From NCBI GenBank assembly GCA_038239145.1, contig JBBSFB010000017.1, positions 10,524-74,523 on the forward strand: 64,000 nucleotides of DNA, in the 5' to 3' direction. The notes beneath the pieces are model-generated. The model was not told the DNA's origin and searched no databases. It worked only from the letters and a program-made list of their open reading frames with translations. Below are positions 9,031 to 16,429 of the stretch, in pieces. This stretch comes from PALSA-610 sp038239145 (GTDB lineage: Bacteria > Actinomycetota > Acidimicrobiia > IMCC26256 > PALSA-610). The position numbers and the translations under genes are program-made. Numbering within the stretch: position 1 is the stretch's first letter; the number at the start of each line of letters is the position of its first letter.

Positions 9031-9900
9031 GTGTCGCAACAGTCGGGGGGCGCTCGAGGGCTGGGTGCGCTCTTTCCCGGCTCGGCGGAGGAATCCGCCG
9101 GCGGTGACGGCGACGCTCCCAGCGGGGTAAAGAGTATGAGCGCGCTCGGCGAGGACTTCGCGTCGACGGTTGCCACCAGCGAGTCGGGCATCGCGCTCAT
9201 CTACAAAGCGCTCGACTCCCTCGTCGAACAGTTCGGTCTCGACGACGCCGCGGTCGTGATCGAGGAACCGAATTTGGGTCAGCAGGTGTTCTGCGCCGGG
9301 CGCCGACCCCTCGGAGTCGACGACGAGGCGCTGCTCGCCTCCGCGCCCGGGCTGTACACGCGCCCTGCGCTCGACGAGCGCACGTTCGATCGCTCCCTGC
9401 TCCTCACGCTCTGCGTCCTCGCGCTGCGCCTCGACGTGCTCCGGTACGACGCCTGGCACGACTCGCTCACCGGCCTCTACGACCGCCGGAGCTTCGACCG
9501 CCTGCTCGAGATGGCCGTCGCCCGCAGCACCCGTTACGACTGGCCGTTCACGCTCGTCCTGTTGGATCTCGACCACTTCAAGGTGCTGAACGACGAGCGC
9601 GGGCATCAGGCCGGCGACGCGGCCTTGCGCCACCTCGGCGAACGCTTCCGGCGCACGCTGCGTTTCGGGGACAACGCGGGCCGCATCGGTGGCGACGAGT
9701 TCGCGATGATCCTGCCGAACACCGAACCCGACCTCGTGCCCGCGCTCCTCGATCGCGTCCGCCGCGCCGAAGGTGTCCCGAGCGCGTGCCCGGCCTTCTC
9801 CTACGGCGTAGCCCAGTGCCCGAACGAGGCGACGGAGTTCGACGAGCTGGTGCAACTCGCCGACACCCGCCTCTACGAAGCGAAGCAGTCCAAGCGATGA
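9031..9900 (+). CDS. diguanylate cyclase (GGDEF domain)
   Basis: A 289-residue protein with an unassigned N-terminal region (1-140, possibly GAF-like: SGIALIYKALDSLVEQFGLDDAAVVI) and a C-terminal GGDEF domain. It would make cyclic di-GMP from two GTP. The active site is intact (RIGGDEF), the LDLDHFKVLND metal and substrate loop is present, and RFGD five residues before GGDEF matches the RxxD product-inhibition site. GTG 9031 is chosen because AAGGAGG lies 6 nt upstream; ATG 9136 would lack a good ribosome site. The stop overlaps the next start (ATGA). No transmembrane segment is seen, so it is probably cytoplasmic. Confidence 0.85.
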   Translation: MSQQSGGARGLGALFPGSAEESAGGDGDAPSGVKSMSALGEDFASTVATSESGIALIYKALDSLVEQFGLDDAAVVIEEPNLGQQVFCAGRRPLGVDDEALLASAPGLYTRPALDERTFDRSLLLTLCVLALRLDVLRYDAWHDSLTGLYDRRSFDRLLEMAVARSTRYDWPFTLVLLDLDHFKVLNDERGHQAGDAALRHLGERFRRTLRFGDNAGRIGGDEFAMILPNTEPDLVPALLDRVRRAEGVPSACPAFSYGVAQCPNEATEFDELVQLADTRLYEAKQSKR

Positions 9901-10637
9901 ATCGGGTCCGTACCAACGAGGTCTGGTCGATCGACGATCTCGAGCTCGAGCTCCGCAAGTTGCCGGGCGTGCGCGCCGCCGGCTTCGAGGAGGTCGACGA
10001 GGTGCTCCTCGTGCAGCTCCACGTGGCCGACCGCGCCGAGCAGATCAATCGCTCCGAGCGCAGCGACCAACCCGTCCCCGTCTCTGCCTCGCGTATCGCC
10101 GCGCGCCATTCCGATCGCCCGGTCGCGGTCGAGATCGTCCGCTGGCGCACCGCGCCGGCGCCGGTACCCGTGGCACCGATCGCGACCGAGCCGGCGCCGA
10201 CGGTCGCGGCCGATGCGCCGACCGGCGAACCGACGCTCGTCACCGACGTTGCGGCCGCGGAACGGCGGGAGTCCGCGCGGGCCCGACTCCTCGCCGTGCT
10301 CGCGTTCCCCGACACCGACGAGCTCGAAGTGCATCTCGTCCTCGACGGCAAACGCACGATCGGCCGCGCGCCGGTCAGCCGGAGCACCGAGGGCGCGGTC
10401 CAGGCCACGCTCGATGCCGTTCGCGACCTGGGAACCGGCCTGCACGCGCACGTCCGCTGGGCCCGCACCGTCGACTCCGCCGAAGACGCCGACCGCCAGG
10501 TCGTCGCCGTTGCCCTCGTCGACGTCGACTCCCGCTCGTCCGTGCACTACGGGATGGCCGGTGGAACCAGCCTCATCGACGCGGCGGCCCGGGCCACGCT
10601 CGACGCATTGAACCGTCGTCTCGGCCGCGAACGCTGA
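9897..10637 (+). CDS. conserved hypothetical protein coupled to the diguanylate cyclase
   Basis: A 246-residue protein of unknown function. It has an acidic N-terminal segment (VWSIDDLELELRKLPGVRAAGF, residues 9-30), a Pro/Ala/Thr-rich linker (about 75-120) and a C-terminal alpha/beta region with two similar halves ending GTSLIDAAARATLDALNRRL. No membrane segment or catalytic motif is recognised. The ATGA overlap with the GGDEF gene implies co-production, so it might act with c-di-GMP signalling; that is inference only. Confidence 0.7.
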   Translation: MNRVRTNEVWSIDDLELELRKLPGVRAAGFEEVDEVLLVQLHVADRAEQINRSERSDQPVPVSASRIAARHSDRPVAVEIVRWRTAPAPVPVAPIATEPAPTVAADAPTGEPTLVTDVAAAERRESARARLLAVLAFPDTDELEVHLVLDGKRTIGRAPVSRSTEGAVQATLDAVRDLGTGLHAHVRWARTVDSAEDADRQVVAVALVDVDSRSSVHYGMAGGTSLIDAAARATLDALNRRLGRER

Positions 10638-10685
10638 CGCAACCCGAGTCGGCAAGGCACGCGCCCGCTACCATCAGACGCCCTT

Positions 10686-10757
10686 GCCCTCGTAGCTCAG
10701 GGGATAGAGCATCGCCCTCCGGAGGCGTGTGCGCAGGTTCGAATCCTGCCGAGGGCG
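10686..10757 (+). tRNA. tRNA-Arg (CCG anticodon)
   Basis: The sequence folds into a cloverleaf. The acceptor stem is GCCCTCG/CGAGGGC, the D stem GCTC/GAGC, the anticodon loop CTCCGGA with CCG at 10719-10721, and the T arm GCAGG-TTCGAAT-CCTGC. The base pair at the top of the anticodon stem is a T-T mismatch. CCA is not encoded. A TACCAT -10-like hexamer lies about 12 nt upstream. It decodes CGG. Confidence 0.95.
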
Positions 10758-10787
10758 CTCACCACACGTTCGGCGGTGCAATCTGCG

Positions 10788-11747
10788 TCAGGCAGCAGTC
10801 GTCGAGTCGATCGACGCGGGCGAGACCTCGTTGCGGTCGCGGTTGAGGCGTACCACCAGGTCGGCGAGCAGTCCGATCGCGATCACCTGGAACGCGGCGA
10901 ACAGGATGAGCAATGTGTTCGTCGCGAGGTGAAAGTCGTATTCGATGAAGTCGTAGACGACCTTGCCGCCCCCGAGCACGGTAAGGAACAGGCCGACCGG
11001 CAGGAAAATCCCCAGCGGGTTGTACGACAACACCATCCGGATGACCTGCGTGCCGTAACGGCGGGTGTCCTTGATCGGATGGAACTTCGACTCGCCCGCG
11101 CGCTTGGCGTACTCGATCGGGACGTATTTCACCGAGTACCCGTTGGCGAGGAACGTCATGGTCATCGTGGTCACGCACGAGAATCCGGCCGGAAGGAAAC
11201 GCAGGTACTGGCGCGCGACGTCGGTGCGGAAGGCGCGAAAGCCCGAGTTGAGGTCGGGGATCTTCGTGCGGGTCAGGAAACTCGCGAGCCGACGGATGAG
11301 CCACTTCGCGGGAACGCGCAAGCCTTTCATCGTTCCCTGCTCCGATGTACGCGCGCCGACGACCTGGTCGTAGCCGTCGAGCTCTTTCACGAGCTGAGGG
11401 ATGTCGGCGTTCGGGTACGTCATGTCGACGTCGGTCCATACCGTCACCCGGCCGCGAGCGGCGATCGTACCGGCCTTGCGCGCCGAACCCGAGCCGCGGT
11501 TCTGCAGGAAACGAATCACGCGGACGCTGTCAAGGGATTCCGCGAGCTCGCCGGAACCGTCGCTCGATCCGTCGTCGACGATGATGATCTCGTAGGAGTA
11601 CTGCGACGAATCCATCGTCGAACGCACGCGGTCGACCTCTTGGCGGAGGTGTTCGACCTCGTTGTACACCGGCAGAATTATCGTGACGTCGAGGGTGTTG
11701 ATCTCGCCGTCGACGACCGGCCCGCCGGACGGGACATCTGCGATCAT
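10788..11747 (-). CDS. family 2 glycosyltransferase, dolichol-phosphate mannose synthase-like
   Basis: A 319-residue GT-A enzyme. The N-terminal catalytic domain has VTIILPVYNE, the EIIIVDDGSSDGS nucleotide-sugar site and a TDVDMTYP metal-binding DxD. Two C-terminal hydrophobic helices (about 240-262 and 275-298) anchor it in the membrane. It probably transfers a sugar to polyprenyl phosphate. ATG 11747 is chosen because an open frame upstream has no homology and overlaps a bacterioferritin remnant. It converges with the tRNA-Arg gene. Confidence 0.85.
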   Translation of the reverse strand: MIADVPSGGPVVDGEINTLDVTIILPVYNEVEHLRQEVDRVRSTMDSSQYSYEIIIVDDGSSDGSGELAESLDSVRVIRFLQNRGSGSARKAGTIAARGRVTVWTDVDMTYPNADIPQLVKELDGYDQVVGARTSEQGTMKGLRVPAKWLIRRLASFLTRTKIPDLNSGFRAFRTDVARQYLRFLPAGFSCVTTMTMTFLANGYSVKYVPIEYAKRAGESKFHPIKDTRRYGTQVIRMVLSYNPLGIFLPVGLFLTVLGGGKVVYDFIEYDFHLATNTLLILFAAFQVIAIGLLADLVVRLNRDRNEVSPASIDSTTAA

Positions 11748-11805
11748 GGAGCGCGAGCCTACGGGACGCGTCCCGTTTCCACGGGATGACGCGGGCGCTC
11801 CCCGC

Positions 11806-11935
11806 TCAGCTCCGGATCTGTTGGGCCAGGTAGTGGGCCTCGCCGATCTGACGTAGGAGCTCCAACTGCGACTCGATCCAGTCGGCGTGCTCCTCCTCAC
11901 CCTCGAGGATGTGGTCGAGGAGCTCACGGGAACCG
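11806..11935 (-). pseudogene. bfr: C-terminal remnant of bacterioferritin
   Basis: About 43 residues (SRELLDHILEGEEEHADWIE, then SQLELLRQIGEAHYLAQQ) match the last helices of bacterioferritin, including the EExxH-type ligand helix. Full-length Bfr is about 160 residues and the first three quarters are absent. The frame continues upstream into unrelated sequence from a GTG at 12012. The piece lies downstream of an iron-box promoter, so a full iron-regulated bfr probably once stood here. A hybrid short protein (68 aa) could still be made but could not form a ferritin bundle. Confidence 0.75.
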
Positions 11936-11999
11936 TGGTGTCTAGCCGGCGGCGGAGACGAGCGGACGCTCGACCGCCCCGCGGCGACAGACCCACTCG

Positions 12000-12251
12000 T
12001 CAGTTCGCCCACACGTCAGTGCGCCCAGCAGTGGCGCGGCGCCACTCGTAGCGGCACGGGACCTCGTCGAGCAGTTCCGCAGCGACACCGGCGCTGACCT
12101 CGCGCTCGACCGGGAAGCGATGACCGACACCCACGACGAAGAACCGCGGCTGCGGGCCGCCTTCGACCATCCGGACGAAGTCGACACGGCGCATACCCGA
12201 GGTCGCAGACGCCACGCTGTGCAGCTTCCTCGCGAACCTCGCGGTGCTCAT
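12000..12251 (-). CDS. small hypothetical protein behind an iron box
   Basis: An 83-residue open frame starting at ATG 12251 (MSTARFARKLHSVASATSGM). The middle has a compact hydrophobic and aromatic core (RVDFVRMVEGGPQPRFFVVGVGH). The family is not recognised. A near-consensus DtxR/IdeR site lies 47 nt upstream of the start and the bacterioferritin remnant follows at once, so an iron-related role is plausible. No Cys is present, so it is not a Bfd-type ferredoxin. Confidence 0.5.
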   Translation of the reverse strand: MSTARFARKLHSVASATSGMRRVDFVRMVEGGPQPRFFVVGVGHRFPVEREVSAGVAAELLDEVPCRYEWRRATAGRTDVWAN

Positions 12252-12297
12252 CGCCGGCGCTCCTTGGGATACCCAGCCGACCTCTCGACCAGACAAC

Positions 12298-12316
12298 TAA
12301 GGGAAGCCTAACCTTA
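12298..12316. promoter_or_regulatory. DtxR/IdeR-type iron box
   Basis: TAAGGGAAGCCTAACCTTA matches the consensus TWAGGTTAGSCTAACCTWA at 17 of 19 positions; only the two central T's of the left half differ. It lies between the stop of the flavin reductase gene and the small gene at 12251. Fe(II)-DtxR/IdeR binding here would control the small gene and the bfr remnant. Confidence 0.7.
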
Positions 12317-12366
12317 CCGAGTCGGTCCGTCAATCGCCAGAATGGCGAGAGCGGAGCGCCGCTCGG

Positions 12367-13101
12367 TCAGCTCGTCGCGCCGAACCGCTCGACTCGGATG
12401 GCCTCGGTAGGCACGCCCGCCGAGAGCAGTACGCCACTTGCCCCTTCGGCGAAAGCAGCGGACCCACACACGTAGGCGCTGGTCTCCGGCGCGATCGTTT
12501 GGGGCAGGTCGGACGCCGCCAGCCGGGCCGGGGGGCGGCTGAACGCCGGCGGCACAGTTCGGGTGTAGACGATGGTGCTCTCGGGCCCGACGATCTCGTC
12601 GGCGTAGAGGAGGTCGTCGGGCGAGCGCACCGACACGACGAGGCGGACGAGGTCGGGACGCCCGGTGTTGCGGGCCAGGCGGAGCATCGCCATCAGCGGC
12701 ACAACGCCGGAGCCACCTCCGAGGAGGAGCGCGGGCGAATCGCCCTCCCAGACGAACCACCCGCCGATGGGGCCGCGCACCTCGAGCTCGTCACCGAGTG
12801 CGACCTCGTCGTGCAGGAATGTCGAGACCTCGCCGCCTTCCAGGCGCTCGACCGTGATCTCGTATTCTTGCACGCCGTTCGGTGAGCCGTCGGGCGCCGA
12901 CGCGATCGAATACGAACGCGACGCGGTGTAGCCATCGGGCGCAGTCAGCCGAACGATGCAGTGCTGCCCGGCGCGATGCGGCATCGCATCGGGAACCGCG
13001 AGCCGGAAGGTCTTGGTGCGCGCGGTCTCGGGCCGGATCCCGACGACCTTCGCCGACCGCCACGGACTCGGCCGGGGCGCGCCCGGTACGGGAGCGACCA
13101 A
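12367..13101 (-). CDS. ferredoxin-NADP reductase-like flavoprotein
   Basis: A 244-residue FAD/NAD(P) oxidoreductase. The FAD site is RSYSIASAP, the pyridine-nucleotide loop is LLLGGGSGVVPLMAMLR, and the C-terminal VCGSAAFAEG completes the nucleotide site. No 2Fe-2S domain follows. The start is TTG 13101, two bases from the TGA of the molybdoenzyme gene, with AGGG about 10 nt upstream. The tight pairing suggests it feeds electrons to the molybdoprotein. Confidence 0.85.
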   Translation of the reverse strand: MVAPVPGAPRPSPWRSAKVVGIRPETARTKTFRLAVPDAMPHRAGQHCIVRLTAPDGYTASRSYSIASAPDGSPNGVQEYEITVERLEGGEVSTFLHDEVALGDELEVRGPIGGWFVWEGDSPALLLGGGSGVVPLMAMLRLARNTGRPDLVRLVVSVRSPDDLLYADEIVGPESTIVYTRTVPPAFSRPPARLAASDLPQTIAPETSAYVCGSAAFAEGASGVLLSAGVPTEAIRVERFGATS

Positions 13102-13102
13102 C

Positions 13103-13714
13103 TCAGTCGCCCTGGTACCGCTGCTCGAGCCAGGGATCGCCACGGTCGTGGTATCCGTTCTGCTCCCAGAACCCCGGCTCGTCGTGATCGAGCACCCGGA
13201 GTCCCGCGATGAACTTTGCGCTCTTCCAGAAGTAGAGGTGCGGGACGAGCAGTCGCGCCGGACCCCCGTGCGCGGGCTCGAGCGGACGGCCCTCGTAGTC
13301 CCACACGACCCACGCCTTGCCGCCGGTGACGTCGGCCAGGGGGAGGTTGGTCGTGTACGGAGTGTGCGAGAACGCGAGCACGTGGGTCGCCGTCGGTTGC
13401 ACGCCCGCAATCTCGAGCAGCGTGTCGACGGAGACGCCGGTGAAGTTCACACCGAACTTCGACCAGGTGGTGACGCAGTGGATCGCGCCCGAGTACGCCG
13501 ACGGCGGCAACGCGTGGATCTCGTCCCAGCTCCACGTCGTCGGCCGGTCGACGAGCCCTTCGATGGTGAACGTCCATGTCGCGGTGTCGAGCCGGGGCGT
13601 CACCTCCGCGGTCAGCACCGGCCAACTGTTGCCCGTGTCGTACTGACCGGGAGGTAGTCGTGGATCGCGCTCTGCGTGTGCCCGCCCACCGAACCCTCGG
13701 GTGAATCTCGCCAT
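13103..13714 (-). CDS. molybdopterin-dependent sulfite oxidase-family protein
   Basis: A 203-residue single-domain member of the sulfite oxidase/YuiH group. The Mo-ligand cysteine is C80 in IHCVTTWSKFGV. LVDRPTTWSWDEIHALP and the C-terminal LDHDEPGFWEQNGYH are family hallmarks. No Tat signal is seen, so it is probably cytoplasmic, unlike YedY/MsrP. It forms a two-gene unit with the flavin reductase downstream. The substrate is unknown. Confidence 0.85.
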   Translation of the reverse strand: MARFTRGFGGRAHAERDPRLPPGQYDTGNSWPVLTAEVTPRLDTATWTFTIEGLVDRPTTWSWDEIHALPPSAYSGAIHCVTTWSKFGVNFTGVSVDTLLEIAGVQPTATHVLAFSHTPYTTNLPLADVTGGKAWVVWDYEGRPLEPAHGGPARLLVPHLYFWKSAKFIAGLRVLDHDEPGFWEQNGYHDRGDPWLEQRYQGD

Positions 13715-13736
13715 GTCGTCCCTCCGCCTCGCGTCC

Positions 13737-15428
13737 CTATCCGTGCGTCGACAAGTATTCGTGAACCTGGCGGACGGCGCTAGATCCCTCGCCGACCGCG
13801 GCCGCGACGCGCTTCAACGAGCCGCTGCGCACGTCACCGACGGCGAAGACCCCCGGGATCGAGGTCTCGAACGGCAACGGGTCCCGACCGCCGAAATCAG
13901 ATCCGTCAGTGACGGCCTCCGGCAGGGAGCGATCGGTGACCACGAACCCGGATCGGTCGAGGAGCACGCAGTCACCGAGCCACGCGGTGGCCGGAACGGC
14001 GCCGATGAAGCAGAAGAGCCCTTGGCAGGGCACGGTCCGCCGCTCGCCGGTGGTGTTGTCTTCGAGGGTCACGTCTTCGAGGTGCTCAACGCCCCCGAGC
14101 CCGCGCACTTCGGTGTGCTGCAGCACGTCGATCCGGTCGTTGGCCTCGATCCGGGCGATCAGGTACCGCGACATCGTCGCCTCGAGCTGATGCCGGCGCA
14201 CGACAAGTGACACGGGGCTGCCCTGCTGGGCCATGTAGATCGCGGCTTGGCCCGCGGAGTTGCCACCGCCGACGACGATCGTGTTGAAACCGCGACACAC
14301 ACGCGCTTCGAGCTCGGTCGCGGCGTAGTAGACGCCGGCTCCTTCGAATCGCTCGAGATCCTCGACTTCGAGCCGGCGGTAACGCGCGCCCGACGCGATG
14401 ATCACCGAGCGGGTCGGGATCTCGCTGCCGTCGGCCAGCACCACCACGTGGAAGCCGTCCTCCAGCCGCAACCCTCCGACCTCGCAGGGGGCGTTGAGCC
14501 GCGCCCCGAGCCGCAGGGCCTGGATCGCGGCGCGGCCCACGAGCTCACCTCCCGACACACCGTTCGGGAAGCCGACATAGTTCTCGATGCGCGAGCTCGT
14601 GCCGGCTTGACCGCCGGGGCCGACGGCATCGAGCGACAGCGTCTCCAGGCCCTCCGACGCGCCGTACACCGACGCCGCGAGGCCGGCCGGTCCGGTACCG
14701 ACGACGACGAGATCGCTGATGTACCCGGGGATGTTGTGATACGTCAGGCCGAGGTGTTCGGCGAGCTCGCCCACCGTCGGGTTCCGCAGGACGGCGGTGG
14801 GCGTGAACACGACCGGGACGTCGCGAGGACGGACGCCGATGCTCGCGAGATATACCGGCGCGTCGTCGATGTCTTCCAGGTCTATCCACTCGTGCGGGAG
14901 CCGGGCCCGGTTCACGAACGAGCGCAACGCCATCGCTTCCGACGAATACCGCGATCCGACGATGCGGATCGCGCCCGCACCTCCTCCCGCCCAGAGGATC
15001 TCCCGGCGGGCGAGAAACGCCCTGAAGACGGAGTCGGAGAAATCGGGTCGGGTGCTCATCAGCTGCCGCAGGGTGGCGAGCTCGATGGCCAGGACGCGCC
15101 CGGGTTCGGCGACGCGCGCAGTGAGGTACGCGCGTTGTCCGGTCAACAAGTTGAGCTCACCGACGAACCGGCCGGCGGTGTGCTTCGCGACGACGATTTC
15201 ACCCACGTCGTCGAGGCGGACGATCTCGACCGCACCCTCGAGGACGACGAAGAAGTCGGGGGTGTCCCCGGCCCGGTACAAGATGGCGCCGGGTTCGACC
15301 GCGCGCACCTCGCCGAACTGCTCGAGGTCTTCGATCGTCGCCGCGTCGAGTGTCGGCCATGCCACGTCGGACGCCGGAAAACCCGTCTGGGTCAGGCCGG
15401 CCGCGTCGGTGTGGTCGTCGTCGCTCAT
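13737..15428 (-). CDS. cyclic-nucleotide-binding / Trx-like / thioredoxin reductase-like fusion
   Basis: A 563-residue protein with three parts. Residues 30-150 form a CNB (CRP-like) domain (FVGELNLLTGQRAYLTARV). Residues 160-235 form a glutaredoxin/Trx-like domain that lacks CxxC. Residues 240-560 form a class II thioredoxin reductase-like FAD/NAD domain (VVVGTGPAGLAASVYGASEG; VVGGGNSAGQAA). The redox CxxC expected near GVYYAA is absent (AATELEARVC), so classical thioredoxin reduction is unlikely. Control by a nucleotide ligand is suggested by the CNB domain. Confidence 0.85.
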   Translation of the reverse strand: MSDDDHTDAAGLTQTGFPASDVAWPTLDAATIEDLEQFGEVRAVEPGAILYRAGDTPDFFVVLEGAVEIVRLDDVGEIVVAKHTAGRFVGELNLLTGQRAYLTARVAEPGRVLAIELATLRQLMSTRPDFSDSVFRAFLARREILWAGGGAGAIRIVGSRYSSEAMALRSFVNRARLPHEWIDLEDIDDAPVYLASIGVRPRDVPVVFTPTAVLRNPTVGELAEHLGLTYHNIPGYISDLVVVGTGPAGLAASVYGASEGLETLSLDAVGPGGQAGTSSRIENYVGFPNGVSGGELVGRAAIQALRLGARLNAPCEVGGLRLEDGFHVVVLADGSEIPTRSVIIASGARYRRLEVEDLERFEGAGVYYAATELEARVCRGFNTIVVGGGNSAGQAAIYMAQQGSPVSLVVRRHQLEATMSRYLIARIEANDRIDVLQHTEVRGLGGVEHLEDVTLEDNTTGERRTVPCQGLFCFIGAVPATAWLGDCVLLDRSGFVVTDRSLPEAVTDGSDFGGRDPLPFETSIPGVFAVGDVRSGSLKRVAAAVGEGSSAVRQVHEYLSTHG

Positions 15429-15521
15429 GTCGCGATCACCTTAGGGGTAGCACCCGCCGGGGCAATCCCTCGCGTCGATCGAGTAGTGATGGGATCCTGT
15501 TCGCGGATCCGAGGAGATTCC

Positions 15522-16418
15522 ATGGCATCGAACGAGTGGCCGGAGCTCACGCTGTCAGTCTGGGACGACACCCGTGCGACCGTGCACATGTGGACGCAGA
15601 TCGTGGGCAAGATCCGGCTCGCGCTCGAGCCGCCCGAGAACCATTGGTGGCAGGTCACGCTGTACGTCTCTGCGCGGGGACTCACCACATCGCTCATGCA
15701 CTCGGGCGATCGCGACATCGAGATCGAATTCGATTTCGTCGACCATGTGCTCTCCCTGCGCTCGACCACAGGGCAATCGCGCGCGGTCGCGCTCGAACCG
15801 CGCTCGGTCGCGAGCTTCTACGAGGCGACGATCACCGCGCTCCGGGAGCTCGGGGTGCACGTCGACATCCTGGCCCGCCCGGTCGAGATCCCCGACGCGA
15901 TCCCCTTCGCGGTCGACACCGAGCACCACGCGTACGACGCCGACGCGATGCATCGGTTCTGGCTCGCGCTCGTGCAGGTCGACCGGGTGTTGAAGCAGTT
16001 CCGGGGCCGGTTCGTCGGCAAGGCGAGCCCCGTCCACTTCTTCTGGGGCGCGTTCGATCTCGCCACGACCCGGTTCTCCGGACGGAGCGCGCCGGTCCAT
16101 CCCGGCGGCGTACCCAACTGCGCCGACTGGGTCATGCAGGAGGCCTACAGCCACGAGGTGAGCAGCTGCGGCTTGTGGCCGGGCGGCAGCGAGGAAGGAT
16201 CCTTCTACTCGTACGCATACCCCGAGCCCGCCGGCTTCTCGGCGTGGAGCCGTGTGCCGGACGCCGCGCACTACCACGCTGCGCTCGGCGAGTTCGTGCT
16301 CCCGTACCGGGCGGTGCGCACCGCCGACGATCCCGATGAGCTGTTGCTGGAATTCCTCCAGGGCACCTACGAGGCCGCCGCCGAAAACGCGCACTGGGAT
16401 CGCACCCTCACCACCTGA
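15522..16418 (+). CDS. DUF5996 family protein
   Basis: A 298-residue protein of the DUF5996 type, function unknown. Characteristic stretches are ENHWWQVTLYVSARGLTT near 35-52, FRGRFVGKASPVHFFWGAFDLA near 165-185, and CGLWPGGSEEGSFYSYAYPEP near 225-245. Start ATG 15522 has GAGGAGA just upstream. No signal peptide. It is divergent from the CNB-reductase gene and convergent with the MFS gene (11 bp). Confidence 0.85.
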   Translation: MASNEWPELTLSVWDDTRATVHMWTQIVGKIRLALEPPENHWWQVTLYVSARGLTTSLMHSGDRDIEIEFDFVDHVLSLRSTTGQSRAVALEPRSVASFYEATITALRELGVHVDILARPVEIPDAIPFAVDTEHHAYDADAMHRFWLALVQVDRVLKQFRGRFVGKASPVHFFWGAFDLATTRFSGRSAPVHPGGVPNCADWVMQEAYSHEVSSCGLWPGGSEEGSFYSYAYPEPAGFSAWSRVPDAAHYHAALGEFVLPYRAVRTADDPDELLLEFLQGTYEAAAENAHWDRTLTT

Positions 16419-16429
16419 ACCGCGAGGGG

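Noticed and set aside
14247..16418. A 723-codon plus-strand open frame
   Set aside because: Only the part from ATG 15522 is a gene (DUF5996). The rest is antisense to the CNB-reductase gene and Arg-rich without homology, a GC-rich shadow.
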